The notes: generated by a model not told the origin, from the sequence alone. A stretch of DNA of 64,000 nt from Orenia metallireducens (GCF_003001995.1 NZ_PVNB01000001.1:1-64000), one strand, 5' to 3'. Shown: positions 15,384-25,243, numbered from the stretch's first letter. Numbers and translations: made by a program.

Positions 15384-17366
15384 CTAAAGTTTATTAAGAA
15401 TATCTTTAGCAATCTTTTCAGCATTAAATCCAAATTTATCAGCTAACTCTACTGCTGGTCCACTGGCGCCAAAGCTCTCAATACTTACTACATGATATCT
15501 ATTATTTAATAATCTATACCAACCTTGACTTATACCAGCTTCAAGTACAACTCTGAAACTATCTTGACTACCTAATAAATCTTCTATATAAGTAATATCC
15601 TGTTTAACAAACTCATCTCTATCTGGAACAGATACTATTTGTACTCTTTTATCCTTAGCTTTCAAAATTTCAGCTACATCTATAGCAAGAGCAACTTCAC
15701 TACCACTTGCCATTAAGAATAAATCAGCATCTTGATCTCTTTTAACAACATAAGCACCTTTAGCAAAATCTTTTAAACCTTCACCCTTATCAATGCTTGG
15801 TAATCCCTGTCTAGTCAAAACTAAAACTGTTGGTCCATCTGTTCGTTTCATCGCCTCTAGCCATGCTACTTTAGTCTCTTCTGCATCAGCAGGTCTAAGT
15901 ACTTTCAAATTAGGAATAGCTCGTAATGATTCTAGATGTTCAACTGGCTGATGAGTTGGACCATCTTCCCCTAAATAAATTGAATCATGAGTTAAGACAT
16001 AAATTACAGGCTGTTTCATTAAAGCTGCCATTCTTATGGCAGGTCTCATATAATCAGAGAAAACAAAAAAGGTTGCTACAAAAGGTCTTAAACCGCCGTG
16101 AACTGAAATTCCATTAGCAATAGCGCCCATCGCATGTTCTCTAACTCCAAAACGGAAGTTACGCCCTTCATAATTATCTGCCTGTATTTCACTATACTTA
16201 CTAAGATAAGTTTTAGTCGATGGAGCCAAATCTGCTGAGCCACCAACTAAATAAGTTACTTTATCAGCAATCTTCTGTAATATTTCTCCAGATGCCTTTC
16301 TGGTAGCAATAGGTGTCTTTATTTCTAATTCTTCAATAGCTTCTGTTAAATCAACTGGTAATTCTAAATTATGACCTAAATCCCATTCTGCTTTTAATTC
16401 TGGATTAACTCGAGTCCATTGATTAAATAATTCTTCCCATTGCTCTCTGTTGGTTTTCATTTCTTTTTGACGAATAGAGAAAAATTCTTTAACCTTATCT
16501 GATACATAAAATTTACGCTTAGGTAAATTAAATTTCTCTTTTAAACCTCTAATCTCTTCTTCTCCTAAAGGAGCACCATGAGCCACATTACTATCCTGCT
16601 TAGTAGGTGATCCATAAGCAATATGTGTTTTAGCAACTATTAAAGTTGGTTTATCACTAACCTTTTTAGCTTCTTCTATCGCCTTTTTTAAAGCTATAAT
16701 ATCATGACCATCAACATTATCAATAACATGCCAATCAGCAGCCTCAAATCTCTTTGCTACATCCTCAGTAAAGGTTAAGTTAATATTACCACCGATACAA
16801 ATATCATTACTATCATAAATAGCAACTAACTTTCCTAAACCTAAATGACCTGCTAAAGAAACTGCTTCTGCCACAACTCCTTCCATCATACACCCATCAC
16901 CTAAAATGGTATAGGTATAATGATCAATTAAGTTAAACTTATCTGTATTATAACGTTTAGCAAGCATTCTTTCTGCTACAGCCATTCCCACTGCATTAGC
17001 AAGTCCTTGTCCTAATGGTCCTGTTGTAGTATCTACACCTGCAGTCTCTCCATATTCAGGGTGACCAGGCGTTTTAGAATCTAATTGTCTAAAATTCTTT
17101 AAATCATCTAATGATAAATCATAGCCTGACAAGTGTAGTAATGAATATAATAAAACTGAGCCATGTCCTGCTGAAAGGATAAATCTATCTCGATTAGGCC
17201 ACTTGGGACTTCTAGGATCATAATTCATTATTTCCCCAAAAAGTAATGCCCCTATATCAGCACAACCAATAGGCATTCCTGGATGACCTGAATTAGCTTG
17301 TTGTACAGCATCAGCTGCTAAACCTCTAACAATATTAGCCACTTTTTTTAACAATTGACTTCCCAC
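15384..17366 (-). CDS. tkt: Transketolase
   Basis: A 660-residue full-length thiamine-diphosphate enzyme of the non-oxidative pentose phosphate pathway. The N-terminal domain has NSGHPGMPIGCADI, the GDGCMMEGVVAEA cofactor motif and TKTHIAYGSP. The middle domain has the catalytic Glu in GVREHAMGAIANG and YVLTHDSIYLGEDGPTHQPVEHL. Placement inside the ula operon makes biochemical sense, because the pathway ends in D-xylulose-5-phosphate, a transketolase donor. RBS AGGTGGG. Its residues look complete. Confidence 0.96.
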   Translation of the reverse strand: MGSQLLKKVANIVRGLAADAVQQANSGHPGMPIGCADIGALLFGEIMNYDPRSPKWPNRDRFILSAGHGSVLLYSLLHLSGYDLSLDDLKNFRQLDSKTPGHPEYGETAGVDTTTGPLGQGLANAVGMAVAERMLAKRYNTDKFNLIDHYTYTILGDGCMMEGVVAEAVSLAGHLGLGKLVAIYDSNDICIGGNINLTFTEDVAKRFEAADWHVIDNVDGHDIIALKKAIEEAKKVSDKPTLIVAKTHIAYGSPTKQDSNVAHGAPLGEEEIRGLKEKFNLPKRKFYVSDKVKEFFSIRQKEMKTNREQWEELFNQWTRVNPELKAEWDLGHNLELPVDLTEAIEELEIKTPIATRKASGEILQKIADKVTYLVGGSADLAPSTKTYLSKYSEIQADNYEGRNFRFGVREHAMGAIANGISVHGGLRPFVATFFVFSDYMRPAIRMAALMKQPVIYVLTHDSIYLGEDGPTHQPVEHLESLRAIPNLKVLRPADAEETKVAWLEAMKRTDGPTVLVLTRQGLPSIDKGEGLKDFAKGAYVVKRDQDADLFLMASGSEVALAIDVAEILKAKDKRVQIVSVPDRDEFVKQDITYIEDLLGSQDSFRVVLEAGISQGWYRLLNNRYHVVSIESFGASGPAVELADKFGFNAEKIAKDILNKL

Positions 17367-17462
17367 CTTTTACATCTATATTCTAAATATTTTGATAATT
17401 AATAATATTCATGAACTTTATTCTTGAAAAAATAAAAGTAAATAGTCTTTAGCTAATAGGAT

Positions 17463-17484
17463 GTGGCTAAGTAGACTTAGCCAC
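17463..17484 (-). other. Hairpin between ulaB and tkt
   Basis: GTGGCTAAGT/ACTTAGCCAC is a 10-bp stem with a 2-nt gap and no T-run. It may be a processing or stability element in the 140-bp spacer. Confidence 0.55.
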
Positions 17485-17509
17485 CTTTACCTCTATCACT
17501 TTTAATCTA

Positions 17510-17791
17510 TTAAATATCTAAGGTTTCTTTAATCTTTTCTTCCATTTCAGCTTCAGACAAAAGATTTTTTAACCCAATTAATTTAGTCTTATTATTAGTT
17601 ATATTAAAATTAGAAGTTAAAGCTTCAGAACAGATTACTACATCATAATCTTTAGCAGCTGTTTTAGCTTGCCCTATACTCATGTGATCTATATCAATAG
17701 CAATATCTAATTTTTTAAATACTTTTTTAGCCTTCATCTTCATAATTTGACTTGTTCCCATACCATTACCACAGGCTACAACTACTCTCAT
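17510..17791 (-). CDS. ulaB: PTS ascorbate-specific IIB component
   Basis: A 93-residue EIIB. The phosphocysteine loop is VACGNGMGTSQ near the N-terminus (Cys7), where phosphate from UlaC is accepted and passed to the sugar during uptake. It follows ulaA by 36 bp on the same strand. RBS AAAAGGGG. Confidence 0.94.
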   Translation of the reverse strand: MRVVVACGNGMGTSQIMKMKAKKVFKKLDIAIDIDHMSIGQAKTAAKDYDVVICSEALTSNFNITNNKTKLIGLKNLLSEAEMEEKIKETLDI

Positions 17792-17827
17792 TTTATCAAC
17801 CCCTTTTTTATTTTAAATCTATTTTAA

Positions 17828-19255
17828 CTATGCAATTACCTCAAAGTACTCTTCTTTATTAGTATCACGACGATACTGTAAGTGTGGAATAACTAACATT
17901 AATACGATAGTAATAAATACACCTGGTAATGCTAATTTATTTATAGCAACACCTATTACTGGCCATAATGTATCAAAGTCAAAATTACCATGCCAGCCAC
18001 CAAACTTATAAAGTTTAAAATATGCAGCTGCAAAGGCTCCACCAAGAACTTGGATTATTCCTGAACAGAATGTTAAGACTGCTGCAGCTTTAATTCCACC
18101 TTTCTTATTAGCAAAAACAGCCAGTGTAGCATTGTCAAAAAAGACTGGAACAAATCCTGTAATAATCATAATTGGTGACTTAAAGACTAATAATCCTGCA
18201 ATTGCAATTAATTGTCCTATAAGCCCAAAGATAAACCCAAATAAGATTGTATTAGGAGATGAGAAACTATATACAGCTGCACAGTCAATAGCTGGTACAG
18301 ATCCTGGAAGAACTGTCTCTGAAATTCCTTGAAAGGATTCTGTTAACTCAGCAACAAACATTCTTACTCCTAACATCAAAATTTGTAAATAAACCGCAAA
18401 TTTTAATGACTTAGTAATTATATAAGTTGGAAAAGCAGTGCTAACTTTAAAACTAGGATCAATTTCACGAAGATATGGAGCTCCAAGAATCACCATTAAA
18501 GTACCAAAGAAAACAAGCATTAATGTCCCAGTTGCTACTACATTATCATTAAATATAGCAAGCCAACCTGGCAATTCAAGGTTATCAATACTTTTATCCT
18601 TATTACCTATCTTAGGAGCTAATTTATCAACAAGCCAGACACCAAACATCTGCTGATGCCCTACAGCAAATCCACCACAGCCATCAGTTAAATCTTTGAC
18701 CGGTTCAACAGTTAAGTTAGTAAATACAGCCCAGTACGTTCCAATCAACAGACCAGTTAAAATCACCCCTTGCATATTTCTAAATTGAGGAAAAGAAAGG
18801 AAAACTAACCATGTGATAGTTGCAGCCTGCTGAATCATAATGTGACCAGTAATACATAAAGTTCTAACTTTAGTATATTTTCTAAAGAGAACTAATAACA
18901 TATTCCAGCCAAAACCAACTAATAAAGCAATCATCATATAAGATGTAGTAGAGCCAATGCTTTCTATAGCTGAATTAGCTGCATTTAACCCAAAATAAGG
19001 GTCAATTACTGCTGCATTTAAATTAAATCTACCATTTAATCCAGCCAGAATTGGTCTAAAAGTTACAACCAAGCCACCCGCACCAACTCCTAAAATCAAA
19101 TAACCTACAGCCGCTTTAATAAAGCCCGCAAAGGATTCGTAAAGTGGTCTTTTTAATAATGCATATCCAATAAAAACAAGTAAGCCAATGAAAAAATGAG
19201 GCTGAGTTAAAATGTTGTTAGTAAACAATTCAAAAAATTTATACATTACTGACAT
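17828..19255 (-). CDS. ulaA: PTS ascorbate-specific IIC permease
   Basis: A 475-residue integral membrane EIIC of the UlaA family with about eleven hydrophobic segments. Recognisable stretches are FIGLLVFIGYALLKRP near the N-terminus, GHQQMFG and FVPVFFDNATLAVFANK. It imports L-ascorbate and releases ascorbate-6-phosphate inside. First gene of the ulaAB-tkt-ulaCDEF run. RBS AGGGGGAA. A 630-bp regulatory spacer separates it from ulaG. Confidence 0.95.
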   Translation of the reverse strand: MSVMYKFFELFTNNILTQPHFFIGLLVFIGYALLKRPLYESFAGFIKAAVGYLILGVGAGGLVVTFRPILAGLNGRFNLNAAVIDPYFGLNAANSAIESIGSTTSYMMIALLVGFGWNMLLVLFRKYTKVRTLCITGHIMIQQAATITWLVFLSFPQFRNMQGVILTGLLIGTYWAVFTNLTVEPVKDLTDGCGGFAVGHQQMFGVWLVDKLAPKIGNKDKSIDNLELPGWLAIFNDNVVATGTLMLVFFGTLMVILGAPYLREIDPSFKVSTAFPTYIITKSLKFAVYLQILMLGVRMFVAELTESFQGISETVLPGSVPAIDCAAVYSFSSPNTILFGFIFGLIGQLIAIAGLLVFKSPIMIITGFVPVFFDNATLAVFANKKGGIKAAAVLTFCSGIIQVLGGAFAAAYFKLYKFGGWHGNFDFDTLWPVIGVAINKLALPGVFITIVLMLVIPHLQYRRDTNKEEYFEVIA

Positions 19256-19886
19256 ATCTACATTCCCCCTAAGTTATGTTTTATTTTGAGTTAGTAAAAG
19301 ATAAAACTTTCATCATTAATTAAAGATACTATATAAAAACTGAAAAAAATTTCAGTTTTCATAGTGTCAGTGATTAGTGGGAAAATTGGCTTCACAATTT
19401 TTTAATGGGGAAATTATGCTTTATAATCTTTTTAATAAAGCATAATGACCATGGAGAGCCTTATTTAGACTCGTAAGAAGTCAATAACCACGAAAAGTTC
19501 TTTTGAACTTGTAGGCAAGTGTGAATAAGTTCAAAAGCATATAAAACATTCTAATTAAAAATCTTTTTCATGTTCTATATATAAAAGTATCAACTACTAA
19601 CCGTTTAATAGTTTTAGTATAAAGAAAATTACCATAACATTTAATTCTATCTGACCATTATAACAAATATTGACCTCAAAAAGTAATATTCTCTTGTAAT
19701 ACTTATGGGGGTCATCTTATATATGTGGCAGAAATAAAATATAAAAAATTTATTCTAACCTATTTTACTTTTTAAATAACTATTTCTTATTGTATCCACA
19801 CTAAGATACTCTTATTGGGTATAAGAATAAACATCATTAAAGCTTACTTTAAACTTATAATTTTTTCTTTAAATTTAAATAATTTA
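19256..19886 (-). promoter_or_regulatory. Regulatory spacer between ulaG and ulaA
   Basis: No ORF. Three inverted repeats are visible. AACTGAAA/TTTCAGTT (about 19335-19360) is followed on the minus strand by T-rich sequence and may be a terminator or attenuator before ulaA. ATGCTTTAT/ATAAAGCAT spans 19417-19443. TTTTGAACTT/AAGTTCAAAA (19501-19510 and 19527-19536) is a perfect 10-bp repeat with a 16-bp gap and is the best operator candidate for the SorC-type regulator. The remainder is AT-rich. Confidence 0.5.
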
Positions 19887-20957
19887 TTATAATAAAGATT
19901 TGAAAGGTAAATCAGGCTCAATTGCAAAAGCATCATGAAATCCACGATCATACATATATTCCATTCTATCTTTATCTGCTGGCCAAGTAAATTTACCTCC
20001 TACTTGCCAAATAAATGGTTTAAATTGATATTGTAATCTATCTTTTTTCATCTCCCACAAAGTTGTTATTTCTTTAGGGTCTGCCATGAAATTAGTCCAA
20101 ATATCATGATGAATAGGAATTATAACTTCAGTCTTTAAAGATTCTGCCATTCTTAAGATATCAGCAGCATTTAGCTTATCTGTCATCCCTCTAGGATTTT
20201 CTCCAAAAGATCCTAGAGCTACATCAATTTTATGTTCATTGCCATGTTTAGCAAAATAGTTAGAATAATGTGAATCTCCACTATGATAAAGATTTCCTCC
20301 TGGAGTTTTAATTAAGTAGTTCACAGCTAATCTATCCATTTCTTGAGGCATTTTATCTTTTAAAGTAACTCCTTTTGGAGCTGTTACTAATTCTGTTCTA
20401 TCAAAGGATTCCAAAGCTGCAATTTCAGTATCCTTAATTTTAATTGTATCTCCTGGTTTTACAGTAATACATCTTTCTTCAGGTACTCCCCAACTAATCC
20501 ATAATTCAACACAAGCTTCTGGTCCTATAAACTTAACTGACTTATCACAGTTCTCTAATACTGCTGCAGCTACATATGGATCAATATGATCTCCATGGTC
20601 ATGTGTCGCCATAATTGCATCTACTTCTCTGATTTCAAATGGATCTAATACACAAGGCACATTTCTTAAATTCGGTTGAAGTGCTACACATCCAATCATT
20701 CTTTGATGTTGATGTTGCTCTCTCATTAATTTATTCTTTTTAGTTCTCTTTCCACTTTTAGTCCAGAAGTCAATAGATATATTTGCACCTCCTTCAGATT
20801 TGACCCAGATACCGGTACAACCTAACCACCACATAGAAAATGTACCTGGCTTAACAACCTCTTGTTCAATTTCTTCATTCAGCCATGTTCCCCATTCAGG
20901 AAAATTATCCATTAACCACTTTTCTTTTGTAATTTCTTTAACGTCATATTTAGCCAT
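19887..20957 (-). CDS. ulaG: L-ascorbate-6-phosphate lactonase
   Basis: A 356-residue metallo-beta-lactamase-fold lactonase that opens ascorbate-6-phosphate to 3-keto-L-gulonate-6-phosphate. The metal motif is [10 protein letters not shown] (HxHxDH type), with further His in [11 protein letters not shown] and PIHHDIW. The length matches UlaG (about 354). It lies 630 bp upstream of ulaA on the same strand and is divergent from the SorC-family regulator, the usual place for a catabolic gene and its regulator. RBS GAGGAG. Confidence 0.95.
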   Translation of the reverse strand: MAKYDVKEITKEKWLMDNFPEWGTWLNEEIEQEVVKPGTFSMWWLGCTGIWVKSEGGANISIDFWTKSGKRTKKNKLMREQHQHQRMIGCVALQPNLRNVPCVLDPFEIREVDAIMATHDHGDHIDPYVAAAVLENCDKSVKFIGPEACVELWISWGVPEERCITVKPGDTIKIKDTEIAALESFDRTELVTAPKGVTLKDKMPQEMDRLAVNYLIKTPGGNLYHSGDSHYSNYFAKHGNEHKIDVALGSFGENPRGMTDKLNAADILRMAESLKTEVIIPIHHDIWTNFMADPKEITTLWEMKKDRLQYQFKPFIWQVGGKFTWPADKDRMEYMYDRGFHDAFAIEPDLPFKSLL

Positions 20958-20999
20958 TCTTCATTCTCCTCTCTTTATTATAAATTCAATCACACCTCA

Positions 21000-21111
21000 A
21001 ACATATGTTCGCTTTTTAATCAAATGTTATCTTGCTCTTAGTTTACCAAAGTCACAAAACTAAATCAACACTTTTATAAAAATTGCACATGTTCTCAGTT
21101 GATTTGAACAT
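21000..21111. promoter_or_regulatory. Divergent ulaG/regulator control region with inverted repeats
   Basis: AACATATGTT (21000-21009) is a perfect palindrome. ATGTTC (21089-21094) and GAACAT (21106-21111) form an inverted repeat 11 bp apart, overlapping TTGAACATCTTTTCA, which resembles DeoR/SorC-type operators. The remaining spacer to 21315 is AT-rich without ORFs. Confidence 0.5.
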
Positions 21112-21315
21112 CTTTTCATTATCAATCATACCTTCTGGTGAGCAGATTAATTTATATATAATACTTATAATCTTACCTTTCATAAACAAAACGTAATAAT
21201 TGACAATAAAGCAAATATACGATAAAGTTATATTGAGAATATGTGAAATTATTTTTCATTTGTGGAAGGGTATCATTCTGATTGTATCAAAAAACATATG
21301 AAAGAAGGGATAAAT

Positions 21316-22269
21316 ATGACTGAAAGAAAAACATTATTAGCAGAAGTTGCTAGATTATACTATGAAGAAGAACTTACTCAATCAGAAATTGCTAAGCGAA
21401 TTCATACTTCTCGTTCAAAAATCTCTAGAATGCTAAAAGAAGCAAAAGAAGAAGGCGTTGTAGAAATTAATATTAACTACCCTTGGGCACGTTCCTTAGA
21501 AACTGAAAATAAACTATTAGAAACTTTTGAGTTAAATCAAGTTAGAGTTTTAAATAGTAAAGAACTCCATTATAACGAAATACTAAAGGGCTTAGGAGTA
21601 TTAGCAGCAGACTATCTAGACAATATCTTGAAAGCCGATTCTATCTTAGGTATTTCTTGGGGAAAAACAATGTATAATGTTGTTAAATCTTTAAATCCTT
21701 CTAAAAAATTACCTATTAAAGTTGTTCAAGTAATTGGTGCTGCAGCCACTAACAATCCAGTTATAGATGCTCCAGACTTAGTCAGACACCTAGCTACTGC
21801 TTACGGGGGCAATTATTACTATTTATATGCCCCTTTATTTATTAAGGATGATATTGCCCACAATGCCTTAATTAAGCAACCAGCAATAATTCAAACTATG
21901 GCTCTTGCTCATAGAGCAGATATAATCTTAACTGGAATTGGTGCATTAAATAACTCTACTCCTAATGCTTTATGGGAGGGATATCTTAAAGAAGAATCTT
22001 TAGAAAACTTACGCTATAAAGGAGCAGTTGGACACATCTGTGCTCATCATTATAATATTAATGGTGAATTAGCAGATTTAGAAGAGCATAATAATATCAT
22101 TGGAATTGAGTTAGCAGATTTACAGAAAATCGATACCGTAATTGGCGTAGCAGGAGGAGAAATTAAAGCTAGAACAATCTTAGGTGCTTTACGAGGCAAG
22201 CATATTAATGTTCTTATTACTGATGATCTAGCAGCTCAAAAAGTATTAGAATTAAATGAGTTATTCTAA
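21316..22269 (+). CDS. SorC-family sugar-binding transcriptional regulator
   Basis: A 317-residue regulator. The N-terminal HTH (about residues 1-55) reads LARLYYEEELTQ-like then SEIAKRIHTSRSKISRMLKEA. The C-terminal effector domain belongs to the SorC/DeoR-Bsub group that binds phosphorylated sugars (LGISWGKTMYNVV, VQVIGAAA, GIGAL, GVAGGEIKARTILGALRGK). Start 21316 follows AGAAGGGA; a GTG 54 bases upstream lacks an RBS. It is divergent from ulaG, so it most likely controls the ula genes. This replaces the DeoR-type UlaR of enterobacteria. The inducer is unknown. Confidence 0.9.
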   Translation: MTERKTLLAEVARLYYEEELTQSEIAKRIHTSRSKISRMLKEAKEEGVVEININYPWARSLETENKLLETFELNQVRVLNSKELHYNEILKGLGVLAADYLDNILKADSILGISWGKTMYNVVKSLNPSKKLPIKVVQVIGAAATNNPVIDAPDLVRHLATAYGGNYYYLYAPLFIKDDIAHNALIKQPAIIQTMALAHRADIILTGIGALNNSTPNALWEGYLKEESLENLRYKGAVGHICAHHYNINGELADLEEHNNIIGIELADLQKIDTVIGVAGGEIKARTILGALRGKHINVLITDDLAAQKVLELNELF

Positions 22270-22283
22270 TCCAAAAATTAAAT

Positions 22284-22316
22284 AAGATGGTTTCTATACA
22301 GTATAGAAACCATCTT
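22284..22316 (-). terminator. Terminator hairpin, second copy
   Basis: Same stem (AAGATGGTTTCT/AGAAACCATCTT) and flank as at 11349-11379. The T-rich side lies on the minus strand, so it is oriented for pfkA copy 2 although repeat R2 now separates them. It may also act after the plus-strand SorC gene. Confidence 0.65.
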
Positions 22317-22317
22317 A

Positions 22318-22500
22318 AGGTGAAACTTAATGGAGATATTGCAACACTTTTTTAGTTGACAGTTTACGGTTGACGATTGACAGTTAAACCCTTAAGTCAG
22401 AATATTTAAAATCTATGTAACTATTCATAGAGTACAGTTTATAAAGGTTTGGCTTTAGTTATTTTAACTGTACAGTGTACACTGTCAACCGTCAACTAGA
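22318..22500. repeat. Dispersed inverted-repeat element R2
   Basis: The left end GGTGAAACTTAATGGAG then GATATTGCAACACTTT (22319-22350) matches the family consensus. The interior is a quasi-palindrome: TAGTTGACAGTTTACGGTTG at one side and TGTCAACCGTCAACTA at the other. The right terminal repeat is replaced by a hairpin. Confidence 0.65.
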
Positions 22501-22526
22501 AAGATAAAGCGTCGCTTTATCTTTCT
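22498..22526 (-). terminator. Strong hairpin downstream of pfkA copy 2
   Basis: AGAAAGATAAAGC and GCTTTATCTTTCT form a 13-bp stem with a 3-nt loop, 26 bp after the pfkA stop. Confidence 0.6.
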
Positions 22527-22551
22527 ATTCTTTCATTCTAAATTTAGATGA

Positions 22552-23523
22552 CTAATAACAAAGTATTCTATTTAACTTATAATCCTTATCATTAAATTCT
22601 TTATCACTATTATTTACTACTTTTAAGTCAGTTACCTCTACCTTATTATTCTTTATTCCCACCATCTTAGCATTTTCTCCTTTAACCAGTTGATTAACCG
22701 CCTCTGCTCCTAACTTACTTGCCAAGACCCGATCAAAGAACGTTGGACGTCCACCACGTTGTTGATGACCCAACAAGGTCTCTCTGATCTTATACCCTAA
22801 GCGCATCTCTAGCTCTCTACTAATATCATCAACCTTTCCTACACCTTCAGCCATCAAAATAATCCCATAATTTTTACCGATTTCAAACTTTCTCTTTAAA
22901 TTATCAGCAACCTCATCATAATCTATCTCTAGCTCAGGAATTAATAGTCCATCTACACTTCCTGCTAAGGTAGAGTTCATGGCAATCTCCCCAGAGTGGC
23001 GACCCATCACCTCAATTACAAAGACCCGAGGAGTATCTCCTACTAACGAGGTAGCAGTATCTAAAATTCTATCGACTGTCTCGGTAACGATATTACAAGC
23101 AGTATCAAAGCCAATAGCATAATCTGTTCCTGTAATATCATTATCAATGGTTCCAGGTACACCTATTACCTTCACTCCTGCATCTACTAACTTTTGCGCT
23201 CCCTTCATTGAACCATTACCACCGATTACCACCAATCCATCTAGCTCTAGGTTTTTGATATTAGCTAATGCCTTCTTAAAACCTGTCTCACTTTGAAACT
23301 CCTTGGTTCTACCAGTCTTGATTATCGTGCCCCCATAGCTGACAATCTCTTCTACATCTAATATTTCTAACTTTCTATACCTCTTCTCTAGAAGTCCAAT
23401 ATAGCCAGCCTCGATTCCTAAAACCTCTAAATTATGATATGTACCGGCCTTCACCACAGCTCGCAAGGTAGCATTCATCCCTGGAGCATCACCACCACTT
23501 GTTAACACACCAATTCTTTGCAT
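22552..23523 (-). CDS. pfkA: 6-phosphofructokinase, copy 2
   Basis: A 323-residue PfkA. The first 288 residues are identical to copy 1 at the protein level, including LTSGGDAPGMN, GGNGS and HQQRGGRP. The last 35 residues share only about two thirds. At DNA level I see three differences in about 880 bp, all silent, and the identity stops abruptly on both sides (at the RBS and at codon 288). That pattern indicates recent gene conversion or a recent duplication with a replaced tail. RBS GGAGGTG. It is flanked by repeat elements R2 and R3. Whether both copies are expressed cannot be seen. Confidence 0.93.
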   Translation of the reverse strand: MQRIGVLTSGGDAPGMNATLRAVVKAGTYHNLEVLGIEAGYIGLLEKRYRKLEILDVEEIVSYGGTIIKTGRTKEFQSETGFKKALANIKNLELDGLVVIGGNGSMKGAQKLVDAGVKVIGVPGTIDNDITGTDYAIGFDTACNIVTETVDRILDTATSLVGDTPRVFVIEVMGRHSGEIAMNSTLAGSVDGLLIPELEIDYDEVADNLKRKFEIGKNYGIILMAEGVGKVDDISRELEMRLGYKIRETLLGHQQRGGRPTFFDRVLASKLGAEAVNQLVKGENAKMVGIKNNKVEVTDLKVVNNSDKEFNDKDYKLNRILCY

Positions 23524-23579
23524 AAGGCACCTCCTAAATTTAATTTTACCTTTATCTATTTTTTTATGCCTAATCTATA

Positions 23580-23735
23580 TTGTTTAAAGTAAAACTTAAG
23601 AGAGAGATTGCGACACTTTCATTATTTTATAAATGTTAATCTTTTTGTAGGGCCTGGTCTCGACCAAACCCTACTTTAAGACCTTTTAATTATTCGTTAT
23701 ATATTTGAAAAACTGTCCTAATATACTCATATTAT
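23580..23735. repeat. Dispersed inverted-repeat element R3
   Basis: The left end AAAGTAAAACTTAAGAGAG then AGATTGCGACACTTT (23586-23619) and an inverted right end AACTGTCCTAATATACTCAT (23710-23729) bracket a GTAGGG/CCCTAC hairpin. It lies just upstream of pfkA copy 2. Confidence 0.7.
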
Positions 23736-23772
23736 AAAACCTAAAACAATTTATTTATAGTCTATATCAAAA

Positions 23773-23798
23773 GAGGAAACGGTACATACCGTTCCCTC
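23773..23798 (-). terminator. Terminator of nupC
   Basis: GAGGAAACGGTA/TACCGTTCCCTC stem, followed on the minus strand by TCTTTTG. Confidence 0.75.
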
Positions 23799-23814
23799 CA
23801 AATAATCTATTCTA

Positions 23815-25005
23815 TTACATTAAAATCCCCGCAATTGTAGCAGTCATATAAGTTGCTAAAGAACCTGCTACTAATGCTCTTACACCTAGTTGTGCCAGCT
23901 CTCCTCTTCTCTCTGGTGCTAAACTTCCTAGTCCACCAATTTGAATAGCAATTGAGGAGAAGTTAGAGAATCCACATAAGGCAAAGGTAGCAATTAATTG
24001 CGCTTTGTGGGATAATACTCCCTCTTTAATCATTTCAGACAACTGAGTATAAGCTACGAACTCATTTAATGCCATCTTCTGTCCTAATAGGCTCCCTACT
24101 TCAGTAATTTCAGCCATAGGAACACCCATTACTAGGGATAATGGTGCAAAGATATAACCTAAAATCTGCTCTAGGCTTGTACCAAGATAGCTTAATGGAT
24201 AGTTGATCAAAGCAATAATTGATACAAAAGCAAGTAACATCGCAGCTACATTCAAGGCTAATTTCAAACCTTCACTTGCCCCTTCAGCAGCAGCATCGAT
24301 TACGTTAGCATTATTTACTTCAATATCTACCTTCATCTCTCCAGAAGTAACCGATTCTTTTGTCTCTGGCACAACAATCTTAGCCATCATCAAAGCAGCT
24401 GGAGCTGACATGATACTAGCAGCCAATAGATACCCAGCATCGATTCCCATTCCAATATACCCTGCCATTACACCACCAGCTACAGTAGCCATCCCACCTG
24501 ACATTAAAGCCATTAGCTCTGAACGGGTCATATTCGGCACGAATCTCTTAACAACCAACGGAGCTTCTGTCTGCCCAACAAAGACATTTGCTGCTGCAGA
24601 TAAAGACTCTGCACCACTTAAATTCATTACCTTCTTCATAATTTTAGCCATAAATTCTACTACCCTTTGAATAGCACCTAGGTAATATAATACCGACATA
24701 AGTGATGAGAAGAAGATAATTGTAGGAATAACAGAGAGTGCAAAACTAAATCCTGTGCTCATTAGAGAACCAAATAAGAACTCAGCACCCTTTGTTGAGA
24801 ATCCTAAAATTGTAGCAATAAAATCACTTAATTTTTGAAAGGCTACCTTTCCGATAGGTAACTTCAAAATTGTAAAAGCAAATGCCAATTGTAATAATAG
24901 ACCACCGATTACTGGACGGATATCAATCTTCTTTCTATCTTCAGAAATTAGATAAGCAATACCAATTAAGACAAACATACCAATTACACCAATTAACCTT
25001 GACAT
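23815..25005 (-). CDS. nupC: Concentrative nucleoside transporter, NupC family
   Basis: A 396-residue membrane protein that takes up nucleosides with a cation. The N-terminal segment GGLLLQLAFAFTILK is typical. The gate region FVGQTEAPLVVKRFVPNMTRSELMALMSGGMATVAGGVMAGYIGMG and the C-terminal FALCGFSNFSSIAIQIGG are diagnostic of CNT carriers. RBS GAGGGGG. Two copies of the AGACGTCT operator lie upstream, and deoC further upstream carries the same operator. Import of deoxynucleosides and cleavage of deoxyribose-5-phosphate therefore look co-regulated. Confidence 0.94.
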   Translation of the reverse strand: MSRLIGVIGMFVLIGIAYLISEDRKKIDIRPVIGGLLLQLAFAFTILKLPIGKVAFQKLSDFIATILGFSTKGAEFLFGSLMSTGFSFALSVIPTIIFFSSLMSVLYYLGAIQRVVEFMAKIMKKVMNLSGAESLSAAANVFVGQTEAPLVVKRFVPNMTRSELMALMSGGMATVAGGVMAGYIGMGIDAGYLLAASIMSAPAALMMAKIVVPETKESVTSGEMKVDIEVNNANVIDAAAEGASEGLKLALNVAAMLLAFVSIIALINYPLSYLGTSLEQILGYIFAPLSLVMGVPMAEITEVGSLLGQKMALNEFVAYTQLSEMIKEGVLSHKAQLIATFALCGFSNFSSIAIQIGGLGSLAPERRGELAQLGVRALVAGSLATYMTATIAGILM

Positions 25006-25067
25006 ATTAATAGCCCCCTCTAGTTTATAATTTAAATGAAATTAGAGGCTTATTAATAGTTATTGAT

Positions 25068-25162
25068 TATTAGACGTCAGCTTATTAAATTGGATATCTG
25101 AGAAATCTGTGGCTATAAAATTTATGCCACTACAATAACTATTATCTTATCAGACGTCTAAC
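25068..25162 (-). promoter_or_regulatory. Two palindromic operators upstream of nupC
   Basis: TTAGACGTCAG (25070-25080) and TCAGACGTCTAA (25150-25161) are variants of the palindrome TCAGACGTCTGA, also present before xapX and deoC. They are about 80 bp apart, which would allow looping. Confidence 0.65.
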
Positions 25163-25243
25163 CTCTTAAGATATGCCTTTACATTAAGTCAAAATTTCCT
25201 TGGTCTTAATCTATATTCTTATAATCATCATAAAGTTTAATTT

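Noticed and set aside
24203-24670. 155-codon ORF opposite nupC
   Set aside because: Shadow frame of a hydrophobic transporter gene.
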